Origin: Paraburkholderia sp. NMBU_R16
Lineage (GTDB): Bacteria > Pseudomonadota > Gammaproteobacteria > Burkholderiales > Burkholderiaceae
Direction of reading: 5' to 3'
Length of the DNA stretch: 64,000 nucleotides
Assembly: GCF_013282575.1 (NCBI RefSeq)
Contig: NZ_JAAAYE010000009.1
Coordinates: 62,001-126,000 of the forward strand
Below are positions 44,118-53,604 of this stretch, piece by piece. Each line of letters starts with the position of its first letter. The first letter of the stretch is position 1. Below the pieces are notes generated by a model. That model saw only the letters and a program-made list of their open reading frames with translations. It was not told the DNA's origin and did not search any database. The position numbers were made by a program, and so were the translations under genes.

Positions 44118-44495
44118 ATGCGTCATTACGAAATCGTATTCGTCGTGCACCCCGATCAGAGCGAGCAGGTGCCCGCCATGATCGAGCGGTACAAGTCCAC
44201 GATCACCACGCGCGGCGGTCAGATCCACCGCATCGAAGACTGGGGCCGTCGCCAACTGGCCTACATGATCGAGAAACTCGCGAAGGCTCACTACGTCTGC
44301 ATGAACATCGAATGCGATCAGGCAACGCTCGAAGAGCTCGAGCACGCGTTCAAGTTCAACGACGCCGTGCTGCGCCACCTCATCGTGAAGATGAAGAAGG
44401 CCGAAACCGGCCCGTCGCCGATGATGAAGGAAGTGCAGCGCGAAGAAGCCAAGAAGGCGGCTGTTTCGTCGCAGCCGTCCGAAGCGCAGGCTTAA
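44118..44495 (+). CDS. rpsF: 30S ribosomal protein S6
   Basis: S6 is a 30S subunit protein that binds 16S rRNA together with S18. The 125-residue product starts [19 protein letters not shown] and has the core [22 protein letters not shown]. The C-terminal Lys/Glu-rich tail is normal for betaproteobacteria. ATG at 44118 follows AAGGAG. It leads the rpsF-priB-rpsR-rplI operon. Confidence 0.98.
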   Translation: MRHYEIVFVVHPDQSEQVPAMIERYKSTITTRGGQIHRIEDWGRRQLAYMIEKLAKAHYVCMNIECDQATLEELEHAFKFNDAVLRHLIVKMKKAETGPSPMMKEVQREEAKKAAVSSQPSEAQA

Positions 44496-44545
44496 CGGAT
44501 TCACGTTAGAAGCCGCCAAGGTTTTTCAGGCTCTTTGCCGCTTTC

Positions 44546-44845
44546 GTGAACAGGCTGCAACTCACGGCCAGTGTGATCGAGCGCGAACCGCTGCGCTATA
44601 CGCCGGCTGGCGTGCCGATCGCAAGCTGCACATTGCAGCACCGCGCGGAAGTCGTCGAAGCCGGTATCGCCCGGCAAGTCGAATTGACGATGCCCGCGGT
44701 GGCCGCGGGCGCCGCGAGCGGACAGCTCGAAAGCTGCGAGATGGGCGTAGAGGCGCTCTTCACGGGCTTTCTGGCCAAGAAAAGCCGTAATGCGAGAACC
44801 TTGGTGTTTCACATCACAGAATTGCAGGACATTGGAAAGGACTGA
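44546..44845 (+). CDS. priB: Primosomal replication protein N
   Basis: PriB is an SSB-like OB-fold protein that links PriA and DnaT in replication restart. The 99-residue protein starts at GTG 44546 ([22 protein letters not shown]), followed by the family segment [13 protein letters not shown] and the [16 protein letters not shown] strand. Its place between rpsF and rpsR is the conserved position, with two bases to rpsR. Confidence 0.95.
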   Translation: MNRLQLTASVIEREPLRYTPAGVPIASCTLQHRAEVVEAGIARQVELTMPAVAAGAASGQLESCEMGVEALFTGFLAKKSRNARTLVFHITELQDIGKD

Positions 44846-44847
44846 AC

Positions 44848-45123
44848 ATGCCCCGCCCTACTGGTAAGAAGTTCGACAAGCGCCGTCAGCAACAAAACCC
44901 GCTCTTCAAGCGCAAGAAGTTCTGCCGCTTCACGGCTGCTGGCGTCGAGTACATCGACTACAAGGACATCGAAACGCTGAAGGACTTCATCGGCGAAAAC
45001 GGCAAGATCACGCCGGCTCGTCTGACGGGTACGAAGGCCCACTATCAACGCCAGCTCGATACGGCAATCAAGCGCGCGCGCTTTCTCGCGCTGCTGCCGT
45101 ACACGGATCTGCACAAGGCCTAA
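44848..45123 (+). CDS. rpsR: 30S ribosomal protein S18
   Basis: S18 binds the 30S platform with S6. The 91-residue product contains [18 protein letters not shown] and [18 protein letters not shown], the S18 signature. It follows priB by two bases and precedes rplI by 27. Confidence 0.98.
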   Translation: MPRPTGKKFDKRRQQQNPLFKRKKFCRFTAAGVEYIDYKDIETLKDFIGENGKITPARLTGTKAHYQRQLDTAIKRARFLALLPYTDLHKA

Positions 45124-45150
45124 GCGGACGACGGCACAAGGAGAATTCGA

Positions 45151-45603
45151 ATGCAAATCATTCTTTTGGAAAAAGTCGTCAACGTGGGCAACCTCGGCGA
45201 CATCGTCAAGGTGAAGGACGGTTACGCCCGTAACTTCCTGATCCCGCAGAAACTGGCCCGCCGCGCCACGAAGGACGCGATCGCCGAGTTCGAGGTGCGT
45301 CGCGCCGAGCTCGAAAAAATCGCCGCCGAAAAGTTTGCCGCCGCGCAAGCGCTCGGTGAAAAGATGTCGGGCCTGACGGTCCAGATCGCACAGAAGGCCG
45401 GCGTCGACGGTCGCCTGTTCGGTTCGGTCACGAACGCGGACATCGCCGAAACGCTGACGAAGCAAGGCTTCGCTGTCGAGAAGGCGCAAGTGCGCATGCC
45501 GGCGGGACCGCTGAAGATGGTGGGCGACCACCCGGTGCAGGTTTCGCTGCATACGGACGTCGTAGTCGACGTCAACGTCTCGGTGCTCGGCGAGCACGCC
45601 TGA
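45151..45603 (+). CDS. rplI: 50S ribosomal protein L9
   Basis: L9 has two globular domains joined by a long helix. The 150-residue product starts [21 protein letters not shown] and contains the signature [16 protein letters not shown], then the central helix and the C-terminal domain from about residue 80. ATG at 45151 follows AAGGAG. A strong terminator follows at 45647. Confidence 0.98.
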   Translation: MQIILLEKVVNVGNLGDIVKVKDGYARNFLIPQKLARRATKDAIAEFEVRRAELEKIAAEKFAAAQALGEKMSGLTVQIAQKAGVDGRLFGSVTNADIAETLTKQGFAVEKAQVRMPAGPLKMVGDHPVQVSLHTDVVVDVNVSVLGEHA

Positions 45604-45646
45604 CGCAGGCTTGAACGCCGCACATGCTGCGGCGCCAAGCGAACGA

Positions 45647-45679
45647 GGGCAGGAGCCGGTGTCGGCTACTGCCCTTTTT
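45647..45679 (+). terminator. Rho-independent terminator after rplI
   Basis: GGGCAGGAGCCG pairs with CGGCTACTGCCC (one mismatch) around a four-base loop, followed by five T. It lies 44 bases after rplI and ends the ribosomal operon before dnaB. Confidence 0.88.
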
Positions 45680-45724
45680 CGTTTCTGTGGCGGACGGCTC
45701 GCCATTTCGCGATAATTCCTCCCC

Positions 45725-47113
45725 ATGAACGCACCGTCCAAAGACCCACAGCTCGAGTCGCTCAAAGTCCCGCCGCATTCGATCGAGGCCGAGCAGTCCG
45801 TATTGGGCGGGTTGCTGCTCGACAACGCGGCGTGGGACCGCATCGCGGATTTCCTCTCACAGAGCGATTTCTACCGCTACGACCACCGCCTGATTTACGA
45901 GCACATCGGCCGGCTCATCGCGTCGACGCGCCCTGCCGACGTCGTGACCGTCTACGAAGCCCTGTCGAGCGCGGGCAAAGCGGACGAGGTGGGCGGGCTC
46001 TCCTATCTGAACGCACTGGCGCAGAACACGCCGAGCGCGGCGAACATTCGCCGCTACGCCGAGATCGTGCGAGACCGCGCCGTGTTGCGCCGCCTGGTCT
46101 CCGTGGCCGACGAAATTTCGGCGGACGCCTTCAATCCACAAGGCAAGGAGGTTCGGCAACTGCTCGACGAAGCCGAATCGAAAGTTTTTTCGATTGCGGA
46201 AGACGGCGCGCGCGGTACGCAGGGCTTCCTCGAAATCGGTCCGCTGCTGACGCAGGTCGTCGAGCGTATCGACACGCTCTATCACACGGCCAATCCGAGC
46301 GACGTGACGGGCACGCCGACGGGCTTCGTCGATCTCGATCGAATGACGTCGGGCATGCATGGCGGCGAGCTGATCATCGTCGCCGGCAGACCGTCGATGG
46401 GTAAGACCGCGCTCTCGATGAACATCGGCGAGTACGTGGCGGTGGAATACGGTTTGCCGGTAGCGGTCTTTTCGATGGAAATGCCGGGCACGCAGCTCGT
46501 CATGCGGATGCTGGGCTCGGTCGGGCGGCTCGATCAGCACCGCATGCGCACCGGGCGACTTACCGACGAAGATTGGCCCAAGCTCACGCACGCCGTGCAA
46601 AAGATGAGCGAGGCACAACTGTTCATCGATGAGACGGGCGGCCTCAATCCGATGGAGCTGCGCTCGCGCGCGAGGCGGCTCGCGCGTCAGTGCGGCAAGC
46701 TCGGGCTCATCATCGTCGATTATCTGCAGCTGATGACGGGCAGTTCGCCCGGCGAAAACCGCGCGACCGAAATCTCCGAAATATCGCGTTCGCTCAAGAG
46801 CCTGGCCAAGGAACTCGATGTGCCGGTGATCGCGCTGTCGCAGCTGAACCGAAGCCTCGAACAGCGGCCGAACAAACGGCCAGTGATGTCCGACCTGCGC
46901 GAATCCGGTGCAATCGAACAAGACGCGGACGTCATTCTGTTCATTTACCGGGACGAAGTTTACAACCCCGACAGCCCCGACAAAGGGACGGCCGAAGTCA
47001 TCATCGGCAAGCAGCGTAACGGCCCGATCGGGCCCGTCAGACTTACATTCGTGGGCCAATACACGAAGTTCGACAACTTCGCCGGCGCACAGACTTTCCA
47101 CGGCGGCGAGTGA
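45725..47113 (+). CDS. dnaB: Replicative DNA helicase
   Basis: DnaB is the hexameric 5'-3' helicase at the replication fork. The 462-residue protein has the N-terminal helical domain (PPHSIEAEQSVLGGLLLDN), the linker helix, and the RecA-like C-terminal ATPase domain with Walker A AGRPSMGKTAL and Walker B LIIVDYLQLM. The end block IGKQRNGPIGPVRLTF is typical. No intein or insertion is seen. Confidence 0.98.
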   Translation: MNAPSKDPQLESLKVPPHSIEAEQSVLGGLLLDNAAWDRIADFLSQSDFYRYDHRLIYEHIGRLIASTRPADVVTVYEALSSAGKADEVGGLSYLNALAQNTPSAANIRRYAEIVRDRAVLRRLVSVADEISADAFNPQGKEVRQLLDEAESKVFSIAEDGARGTQGFLEIGPLLTQVVERIDTLYHTANPSDVTGTPTGFVDLDRMTSGMHGGELIIVAGRPSMGKTALSMNIGEYVAVEYGLPVAVFSMEMPGTQLVMRMLGSVGRLDQHRMRTGRLTDEDWPKLTHAVQKMSEAQLFIDETGGLNPMELRSRARRLARQCGKLGLIIVDYLQLMTGSSPGENRATEISEISRSLKSLAKELDVPVIALSQLNRSLEQRPNKRPVMSDLRESGAIEQDADVILFIYRDEVYNPDSPDKGTAEVIIGKQRNGPIGPVRLTFVGQYTKFDNFAGAQTFHGGE

Positions 47114-47245
47114 GGGCGGCCAAGTGCGGCCCGAAGACGACGAATTGCCTGTCAGAAACAGTTGCAACCATTGGGGGAAGCGGCGCTACCCGGTACAATG
47201 TTGCGATTTTGTGTCAGTCACAGACGTCTCTCTTCCGGGATAGCC

Positions 47246-47872
47246 ATGTTCGGTCGTTTCATGCCCACCGAGGGCAAATTCTTTGAAATCTTCAATGAGC
47301 ACGCGAAGTGCATCGTTGCTGCGAGCGAAGAGCTCGAACTGCTGATCGACAACCTCGGCGAAGCCGAAGTGCACAAGCAGCGCGTACAGGTCAACGAAAA
47401 GGCGGCGGACAAGCTCACGCACGAAACCATCGACCTGCTGCACAAGACCTTCATCACGCCGCTCGATCGCGACGAAATCCATAAGTTGATCACGACGATG
47501 GACGACATCCTCGATCTCATGGAGGACGTCGCCACCGCCATCTCGCTCTACGATGTCCAGGCGCTGAGTGCCGAGGCACGTCAACTCGCGCACATCTGCA
47601 CGGGCACCGCCAAGCACGTTCAGCAGGCTGTCAACATGCTGTCGGACATGAGTCAGGCGCGTGCCATTCTGACCGCTTGCGAAGAGATCGATCGCCTGGA
47701 GTCGGAGGCTGACAGAGTCCTGCGCTCGGCCATGTCGAAGCTCTTTCGCGAGGAGGACGACGTCAAGACGCTGATCAAGGTGAAGGCGGTCTACGAACTG
47801 CTCGAAGCGGTCACCGACAAGTGCGAGGATGTCGCGAACATCATCGAAGGCATCGTGCTGGAAAACGCCTGA
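47246..47872 (+). CDS. PhoU-like (DUF47) phosphate transport regulator
   Basis: This 208-residue all-helical protein of the DUF47/PhoU-like family starts at ATG 47246 (MFGRFMPTEGKFFEIFNEH). The acidic metal-binding motifs of the PhoU fold are seen in ETIDLLHKTFITPLDRDEIHKL and CEEIDRLESEADRVL. In betaproteobacteria such proteins are co-transcribed with Pit carriers and are thought to regulate them. It lies 22 bases before pit. Confidence 0.92.
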   Translation: MFGRFMPTEGKFFEIFNEHAKCIVAASEELELLIDNLGEAEVHKQRVQVNEKAADKLTHETIDLLHKTFITPLDRDEIHKLITTMDDILDLMEDVATAISLYDVQALSAEARQLAHICTGTAKHVQQAVNMLSDMSQARAILTACEEIDRLESEADRVLRSAMSKLFREEDDVKTLIKVKAVYELLEAVTDKCEDVANIIEGIVLENA

Positions 47873-47894
47873 ACGAGCCGACCGGACCTGACCG

Positions 47895-48905
47895 ATGCAT
47901 TCGATACAGATTGCGCTGTGGGCGCTTGCGACGCTGATCGCCGTTGCCCTTGTTTTCGATTTCATGAACGGCTTTCACGATGCGGCGAACTCGATCGCCA
48001 CCGTCGTGTCGACCGGGGTGCTGAAGCCTCAACAGGCGGTGGCATTCGCGGCGGCCTGCAATGTCATCGCCTATTTCATCTTCCACCTGAAGGTCGCCCA
48101 AACAGTCGGCAAAGGAACGATCGATCCGCAGATCGTCGACCATTACGTCGTCTTCGGCGCGCTCGTCGGCGCCATCATCTGGAACATTTTGACTTGGCGT
48201 TTCGGCATTCCCTCGAGTTCATCGCATGCCTTGATCGGCGGTCTCGTCGGTGCTGCGCTGGCGAAGTCGGGGTGGTGGTCGCTGAACGTCAACGGGCTCA
48301 TCAAAACGGTCGCCTTCATTTTCATTTCGCCGCTGCTCGGCTTCGTGCTCGGCTCGTTTTTCATGCTCGCGGTTTCGTGGATCTACTTTCGCACCCCGCC
48401 GAGCAAGGTGGACCGCCGTTTTCGCCGTCTGCAATTCATCTCGGCGGGGCTTTACAGCCTGGGCCATGGCGGCAACGACGCGCAGAAAACGATCGGCATC
48501 ATCTGGATGCTGCTGATCGCGACCGGTTTTGCCTCGGCCACAGCCGATGCGCCACCGGTCTGGGTGATCGGCCTATGCTACCTGTCGATGGGGCTCGGTA
48601 CGCTCTTCGGAGGCTGGCGAATCGTGCGCACGATGGGGCAGAAGATCACCAAGCTGAAGCCCGTCGGAGGTTTCTGTGCCGAAGCAGGCGGTGCAATTAC
48701 GCTGTTCACCGCCTCAGCGCTCGGCGTGCCCGTTTCGACGACTCACACGATCACGGGCGCAATCGTCGGTGTGGGCGCAACGCAAAAGCTGTCGGCCGTG
48801 CGCTGGGGCGTGGCAGGCAATATCGTGTGGGCGTGGGTGTTGACGATTCCCGCTTCCGCGGTCCTGGCCGCGGCGGCCTGGTGGGTCGGGCAGCGTCTGC
48901 TCTAG
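47895..48905 (+). CDS. pit: Low-affinity inorganic phosphate transporter Pit
   Basis: This 336-residue carrier of the PiT family moves metal-phosphate with protons. The two inverted PiT repeats show as DFMNGFHDAANSIATVVSTGVL near the start and SLGHGGNDAQKTIGIIWMLL in the second half, each with the GFHDAAN/GGNDAQ motif. The final GVPVSTTHTITGAIVGVGA block is also typical. It follows the PhoU-like gene. Confidence 0.95.
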   Translation: MHSIQIALWALATLIAVALVFDFMNGFHDAANSIATVVSTGVLKPQQAVAFAAACNVIAYFIFHLKVAQTVGKGTIDPQIVDHYVVFGALVGAIIWNILTWRFGIPSSSSHALIGGLVGAALAKSGWWSLNVNGLIKTVAFIFISPLLGFVLGSFFMLAVSWIYFRTPPSKVDRRFRRLQFISAGLYSLGHGGNDAQKTIGIIWMLLIATGFASATADAPPVWVIGLCYLSMGLGTLFGGWRIVRTMGQKITKLKPVGGFCAEAGGAITLFTASALGVPVSTTHTITGAIVGVGATQKLSAVRWGVAGNIVWAWVLTIPASAVLAAAAWWVGQRLL

Positions 48906-48926
48906 ACTGCGGCGCGTCGGCGCAGG

Positions 48927-49712
48927 TTACTTACTGGTCGCGAAACGGGCGATCGGGTCGTCGTTCGCCGAGGCCGCGTCCGCAGCTGCAGCGGTGGGCG
49001 CGCTCGTATCGGCCCATGGATCGTCGCGCTCCGAAAGCGGCTTGTAATGCTGGATTCTTGCTAGTGCCTGCGCTGGCGTCTCGACGTCCTCCGCAGGTCC
49101 GGCTTCGGCTCGGGCGGTGGGAACGGGAGCCGTCGGCTGCCGGGGCGCGGCAAGATAAGTTGGCGCATCGAAGGGAGCCGGCTGGCCAACCGGCGGAGCC
49201 ATGCGCCGGATGCCGTCGAAGCGTTTAGCCCAGTAGGGATTCGTCAAGTAGTCGAGCCGCACCGTGCCGCCCGTCGAAGGGGCATTGACGAAGCGCAGCT
49301 TGCCGACGTAGATGCCCACGTGCGAGTGGGGCCTGCCCGACGTATTGAAAAAAACCAGATCGCCGGGTGCGATTTCGTCGGGGTCGATCGGCTGGCCGCG
49401 CTCGCTCATCGCCGCTGTCGTGCGCGGCAGCTTGACGTCCGCGGCACGGCCGAACACATATTGCACGAGCCCGCTGCAGTCGAACCCGCTCGCCGGCGTA
49501 TTGCCGGCCCAACGATAGGGCACGCCCACGAGGCTCATCGCCTGGACGGAAATTTCCTCGCGGCCGATCGAATGATCGACAAAATTCGGCAAGCCTCGCG
49601 GCTTCGTGCGCCACGCATCTCCAGGCGCGTTGGAGCGCGCGGTGTTCGTCGGGACGCTCGAACACGCGGCCAGAAGCAGGGAGACTGAAGCGAGAAGGAT
49701 AAGTCGTCGCAT
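48927..49712 (-). CDS. NlpC/P60 family lipoprotein endopeptidase
   Basis: This 261-residue lipoprotein has a signal ending in LLAAC with lipidated Cys17. The NlpC/P60 peptidase domain spans about residues 52-165: catalytic Cys79 in SGFDCSGLVQYV and the histidine in RPHSHVGIYVGK. It resembles Spr/MepS-type peptidoglycan endopeptidases that cut the stem peptide. The C-terminal 95 residues are a low-complexity Ala/Pro tail of unknown role. Confidence 0.92.
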   Translation of the reverse strand: MRRLILLASVSLLLAACSSVPTNTARSNAPGDAWRTKPRGLPNFVDHSIGREEISVQAMSLVGVPYRWAGNTPASGFDCSGLVQYVFGRAADVKLPRTTAAMSERGQPIDPDEIAPGDLVFFNTSGRPHSHVGIYVGKLRFVNAPSTGGTVRLDYLTNPYWAKRFDGIRRMAPPVGQPAPFDAPTYLAAPRQPTAPVPTARAEAGPAEDVETPAQALARIQHYKPLSERDDPWADTSAPTAAAADAASANDDPIARFATSK

Positions 49713-49925
49713 GGCGCAGCGGCTAAGCGGCTTCGATTTCTCGGACGCAAGGCAGAGGAATGGACTGGTGCGACCGATAGTAGCCCGATGGGCGGGCGTG
49801 CGGCAAGATTTCCTAAGAAATCACTTGAAGTTTGCGTGAAAAGCGTTGCAATCGATGGACGTTTTTCGCTTCGATCCACGGATCTTCGTAGGCGACGCGG
49901 CCAGTGACCGTCCGCCCGGGCCGGC

Positions 49926-49956
49926 AAAGAAAAGCCCGGCCGAAGCCGGGCTTTTT
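49926..49956 (-). terminator. Rho-independent terminator after phoH-like gene
   Basis: AAAGCCCGGC and GCCGGGCTTT form a perfect 10-base stem with CGAA/TTCG loop and T-rich flanks on both strands. It lies 42 bases after the PhoH-like gene stop on the minus strand. Confidence 0.85.
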
Positions 49957-49997
49957 GGGGCAATGTCTGACGCGAGCGCTCGCGTGTCGCCTGCGTG

Positions 49998-51824
49998 TCA
50001 GAGAATGTCGGACGCGTAGTCGGCGAGCCGCGAACGTTCGCCGCGTGCGAGCGTGACGTGGCCGCTGTGAGCCCAGCCCTTGAAGCGGTCGACCACATAG
50101 GTGAGGCCTGAGCTACCTTCGGTCAGATAGGGCGTATCGATCTGCGCGATGTTACCGAGGCAGACGATCTTCGTGCCGGGTCCCGCGCGGGTGACCAGCG
50201 TCTTCATCTGTTTCGGCGTCAGGTTCTGCGCTTCGTCGATGATCAGGTACTTGTCGACGAAGGTGCGCCCCCGCATGAAGTTCATGCTCTTCACTTTCAG
50301 CCGCGAGCGGATCAGCTCTTGCGTAGCGGCGCGACCCCATTCGCCCGCGTTGTCGTCCGTTTTTTGCAGAACTTCGAGGTTATCGTCGAAAGCGCCCATC
50401 CACGGCTGCATCTTCTCTTCCTCGGTACCGGGCAGAAAGCCGATGTCCTCGCCGACGGGCACCGTGGCGCGCGTGACGATGATCTCGTTGTAGCGCTTCT
50501 CGTCCAGCACCTGAGCGAGCCCGGCTGCCAGCGCGACGAGTGTCTTGCCGGTACCGGCCTGGCCGAGCAGCGTCACGAAGTCGATGTCGGGATTCATCAG
50601 CAGATTGAGCGCGAAGTTCTGCTCGCGGTTGCGCGCTGTGATACCCCACACGTTGTTCTTGTGGTGGCTGTAGTCGCGCAAGGTCTGCAAAAGCGCCGTC
50701 TTGCCGTTGAGCTCACGCACGATGGCGTGAAATGCCGGCTCTCCGTTGGTGGGTTCCAGATAGACGAACTCGTTGACGAGCAACGAGGAACAGGCCGGCC
50801 CGGTCACGCGGTAATAGGTCGTGCCGGTCTTGTTGTCCTGCCAGCTCTCCATGCCCTTGGCATGCTTCGTCCAGAAATCCTGCGGGAGCGCGCGAATGCC
50901 GGAGAAGAGCAGGTCTTTGTCTTCGAGGACTTGATCGTTGAAGTAATCTTCCGCCGGCAAACCCAGGGCGTGCGCCTTGATCCGCATATTGATGTCTTTC
51001 GACACCAGGACCACTTGCCGATCCGGGCGATCGCGCTGAAGCGCGCGAACCACGCCGAGAATCTGGTTGTCGGCCTTGCCCTGCGGGAGCCCTTCCACGG
51101 GCGCGATATCGTTGAGCGTCGTCTGGAAATAGAGCTGGCCCAGCGCCTCGCGGCTGCCTAGCCTGGCAAGCGGCAGCCCTTCGGCGATCGGCCCTGCGTT
51201 CGCCACGAGCGCGTCGAGCGTACGGCTGACCTGGCGTGCGTTGCGCGCGACCTCCGACATCCCTTTTTTGTGGTTGTCGAGCTCCTCGAGCGTCATCATC
51301 GGCAGATAGACGTCGTGTTCCTCGAATCGGAAGAGGCAGGTCGGGTCGTGCATCAGCACGTTCGTGTCGAGCACGAAGAGTTTTCGCACTTCCGTTTCCG
51401 TATCGCTCTTGCGGGAACGGGCCGGGCTGGGCTTGGCGGTGGCGCCGCGCGCAATATTGGCGGCCGAACGCGCATCGCTGGCCGGTTCCTCTTGCCGGGC
51501 GACAGGTTGCGGCTGAGGCACCGGCTGTAGTAAAGCTGCCGTCTGCTTCGATTTTCGGGTGCGCCCAGCCGGTGCGCCGGCATCGTCGTTGGACGAAACG
51601 GCGACGGGCGTTTGTACGGATCGCAGCGTGGTGACCGAGTTGGCCGCGCGCGCCAGCGGCTCGGCGACGTCCGTCGAGCCGCTGATCGTGTCGAATTCGG
51701 CCGCTTCTGCTTGCTCCCCGGCAATGCCCTGTTTCTTCGCGTTTTTTGCAGGCCGGGCTTTGGCCTTGAATTCATCCGGCGGCAACAGATTGCCGAGCTT
51801 GCTGGGCGGGGTAGGCAAAGGCAT
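49998..51824 (-). CDS. PIN domain plus PhoH ATPase (PhoH2-like)
   Basis: This 608-residue protein starts at ATG 51824 after GAGGGAAACC. A disordered basic N-terminus of about 150 residues precedes a PIN nuclease domain (KLFVLDTNVLMHDP, with acidic residues in EELDNHKKG and SKDINMRIKA) and a C-terminal PhoH ATPase (Walker A GQAGTGKTL, Walker B YLIIDEAQNLTPKQM). PhoH2-type proteins act as RNA helicase-nucleases in some bacteria. A toxin-antitoxin role is known for mycobacterial homologues with an upstream antitoxin; none is seen here. Confidence 0.93.
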   Translation of the reverse strand: MPLPTPPSKLGNLLPPDEFKAKARPAKNAKKQGIAGEQAEAAEFDTISGSTDVAEPLARAANSVTTLRSVQTPVAVSSNDDAGAPAGRTRKSKQTAALLQPVPQPQPVARQEEPASDARSAANIARGATAKPSPARSRKSDTETEVRKLFVLDTNVLMHDPTCLFRFEEHDVYLPMMTLEELDNHKKGMSEVARNARQVSRTLDALVANAGPIAEGLPLARLGSREALGQLYFQTTLNDIAPVEGLPQGKADNQILGVVRALQRDRPDRQVVLVSKDINMRIKAHALGLPAEDYFNDQVLEDKDLLFSGIRALPQDFWTKHAKGMESWQDNKTGTTYYRVTGPACSSLLVNEFVYLEPTNGEPAFHAIVRELNGKTALLQTLRDYSHHKNNVWGITARNREQNFALNLLMNPDIDFVTLLGQAGTGKTLVALAAGLAQVLDEKRYNEIIVTRATVPVGEDIGFLPGTEEEKMQPWMGAFDDNLEVLQKTDDNAGEWGRAATQELIRSRLKVKSMNFMRGRTFVDKYLIIDEAQNLTPKQMKTLVTRAGPGTKIVCLGNIAQIDTPYLTEGSSGLTYVVDRFKGWAHSGHVTLARGERSRLADYASDIL

Positions 51825-52139
51825 GGTTTCCCTCAATGAATCGGGTCGCATATCGTACGCTGCCCCGCCGCGGCTCGATCGGGCTTCAAACGGGGGCCGT
51901 TCGAGCCGCGGCGGGGTAACGCGCTGTCAGTTTCGAAACGCCGGTTCGCCTAGTTTTCGATCGACTCCTTCAGAGCAAAATAAAAAAGCCGCCGCCCCGG
52001 CTGAAACGGAGCAAGCGGCTCGACTTCGAGCGTCGTGCGGCGCCTTGCGAGTGAAACCTCTGCGGTGTTCGACAACGCCAGCGCGACAACGGCGGAAACT
52101 GGGTGAATGCGGACTCATTGCAACGCAATATAACGCGCG
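51825..52139. other. Spacer between bcp and phoH-like gene
   Basis: This 315-base region holds the bcp terminator at 51978-52020 and the promoter region of the PhoH-like gene to the left. No gene is supported. Confidence 0.5.
51978..52020 (-). terminator. Probable terminator after bcp
   Basis: On the minus strand AGCCGC and GCGGCT pair around a 22-base loop and are followed by a run of T (TTTTTTATTTT). The loop is long, but the T-run and position after bcp support termination. Confidence 0.6.
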
Positions 52140-52601
52140 TCAAAGTCCTTGTACAGCTTCAAGGATTTCGTCGACATGCCCTGGTACCTTGACGCCGCGC
52201 CATTCGCGCCGTAGCACGGCCTCGGCGTCGATGAGAAACGTGGAGCGTTCGATGCCGCGCACCTCTTTGCCGTACATCTTTTTCATCTTGATGACGTCAA
52301 AGAGCTTGCAAAGCGTTTCGTCCGTGTCCGAGATCAGCGGAAACGGCAGTTCCAGCTTCGCCTTGAAGTTGTCATGCGAGCGCAGGCTGTCGCGCGAAAC
52401 GCCGACGATCTCCGCACCGGCTTTCTTGAATTTGGGATACAGATCGCGGAACTGCAGACCCTCGGTCGTGCAACCCGGGGTGTTGTCCTTGGGATAGAAA
52501 TACAAGACCAGCTTCTTGCCCCTCAGCGCGGACAGCACGAAGTCGCCGCCAGTCGCGGCGGCAGTGAAATCAGGGACGGGTTGGTCGACTGCAATGGGCA
52601 C
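52140..52601 (-). CDS. bcp: Peroxiredoxin, Bcp/PrxQ family
   Basis: This thiol peroxidase reduces hydroperoxides. The 153-residue product starts at GTG 52601, which has a perfect AAAGGAG site; the ATG ten codons upstream has none. The peroxidatic Cys lies in PKDNTPGCTTEGLQFRD. The second Cys found five residues later in E. coli Bcp is absent, so resolution may use the Cys in ETLCKLFD or an external thiol. It lies 91 bases downstream of arnD. Confidence 0.93.
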   Translation of the reverse strand: MPIAVDQPVPDFTAAATGGDFVLSALRGKKLVLYFYPKDNTPGCTTEGLQFRDLYPKFKKAGAEIVGVSRDSLRSHDNFKAKLELPFPLISDTDETLCKLFDVIKMKKMYGKEVRGIERSTFLIDAEAVLRREWRGVKVPGHVDEILEAVQGL

Positions 52602-52692
52602 CTGGTTCTCCTTTCTTATTGCGCAAGGCATCTTCTAGCGGGTATCGACAACGAGGCGCGCTTGCCGGAGGTCGCTGCGCCGCACGCGCGCC

Positions 52693-53589
52693 TCAGTCGG
52701 GCTGGACGATCAACTCGCCCGAGCGCCCCGGAATTTCGCCCCACGTCACAGGGTACGATGGCAGCGATTCGCGGTCCAGCGCCGCATGGTAGTCGCCCAT
52801 TGTCGCAAACGTGTGACCCTGTGCACGCCACCCCGCGAGCAGTTGCTCGAATACGGGCGCGAGCTTTTGCCCTTCCAGTTCCGCATGTAGCGTGAAGACC
52901 TGATCGTGCGGATTGTGCTCGGTCGAAGCGAGCAGCCGTGCGGCGACGCGGGTTTCGTCGAGCCCATCGACGCCGATCAATTCGTCGAGCGTCGAAAGCG
53001 TCGTCGGCAGCTGGACATGGGAGAGGGCGCGCCCGCCAACGACCGGGCGATACGGCCCGTGGCCACGCCCGTCGGAGGCATAGCGCATGCCCCAGGCATC
53101 GATCTGTTCGAACGCGTGCTCGTTCATCTGCCAGCCGGCGGCGCCGTGCGTGGCGGGCGCCGCGCCGAAGATCGTCACGAATCGTTCGTGGCACTTGTTC
53201 ATTTCCCGCAGCGTCCACTCGCGCGACTGATTGCGGACGTTGTCCTGCCAGTAGACGTGGTCCCAGGTGTGGATGCCGCATTCGAAGCCGGACTCGTGAA
53301 TGGCCCGCATTTCGGCCGCCGCCCGCACGCCGATGTCCGGCCCGGGCAGCAGCACGCCATACATGAGTTGTCGCACGCCGTAGTGCTCGACCACCGACGT
53401 GCGCGACACCTTTCTCAAAAACCCGGGGCGGAAGACGCGCCGCAATGCCCAGCCCGTGTGATCGGGACCGAGGCTGAACAGAAAAGTCGCGCGGGCCTTG
53501 TAGCGATCGAGCAGGCGCGCGAGATTCGGCACGCCCTCACGCGTGCCGCGCAACGTATCGACGTCGATCTTGAGGACGATGCGAGCCAA
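52693..53589 (-). CDS. arnD: Polysaccharide deacetylase, ArnD deformylase
   Basis: ArnD removes the formyl group from undecaprenyl-phosphate-4-deoxy-4-formamido-L-arabinose at the membrane. The 298-residue protein has the NodB-type fold: LKIDVDTLRGTREGV with the metal-binding and catalytic Asp pair, CGIHTWDHVYWQD with the His of motif 2, and the FTLHAELEG motif. The start appears to be TTG at 53589, directly in frame with MARIVLKID; no better codon is nearby. It lies 15 bases after the decarboxylase gene. Confidence 0.95.
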   Translation of the reverse strand: MARIVLKIDVDTLRGTREGVPNLARLLDRYKARATFLFSLGPDHTGWALRRVFRPGFLRKVSRTSVVEHYGVRQLMYGVLLPGPDIGVRAAAEMRAIHESGFECGIHTWDHVYWQDNVRNQSREWTLREMNKCHERFVTIFGAAPATHGAAGWQMNEHAFEQIDAWGMRYASDGRGHGPYRPVVGGRALSHVQLPTTLSTLDELIGVDGLDETRVAARLLASTEHNPHDQVFTLHAELEGQKLAPVFEQLLAGWRAQGHTFATMGDYHAALDRESLPSYPVTWGEIPGRSGELIVQPD

Positions 53590-53604
53590 CGGAGCGCCCG
53601 CGCG

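Noticed and set aside
49998-51824. PhoH2 toxin-antitoxin operon
   Set aside because: Mycobacterial PhoH2 is preceded by a small antitoxin gene; no small frame with a binding site lies upstream here.
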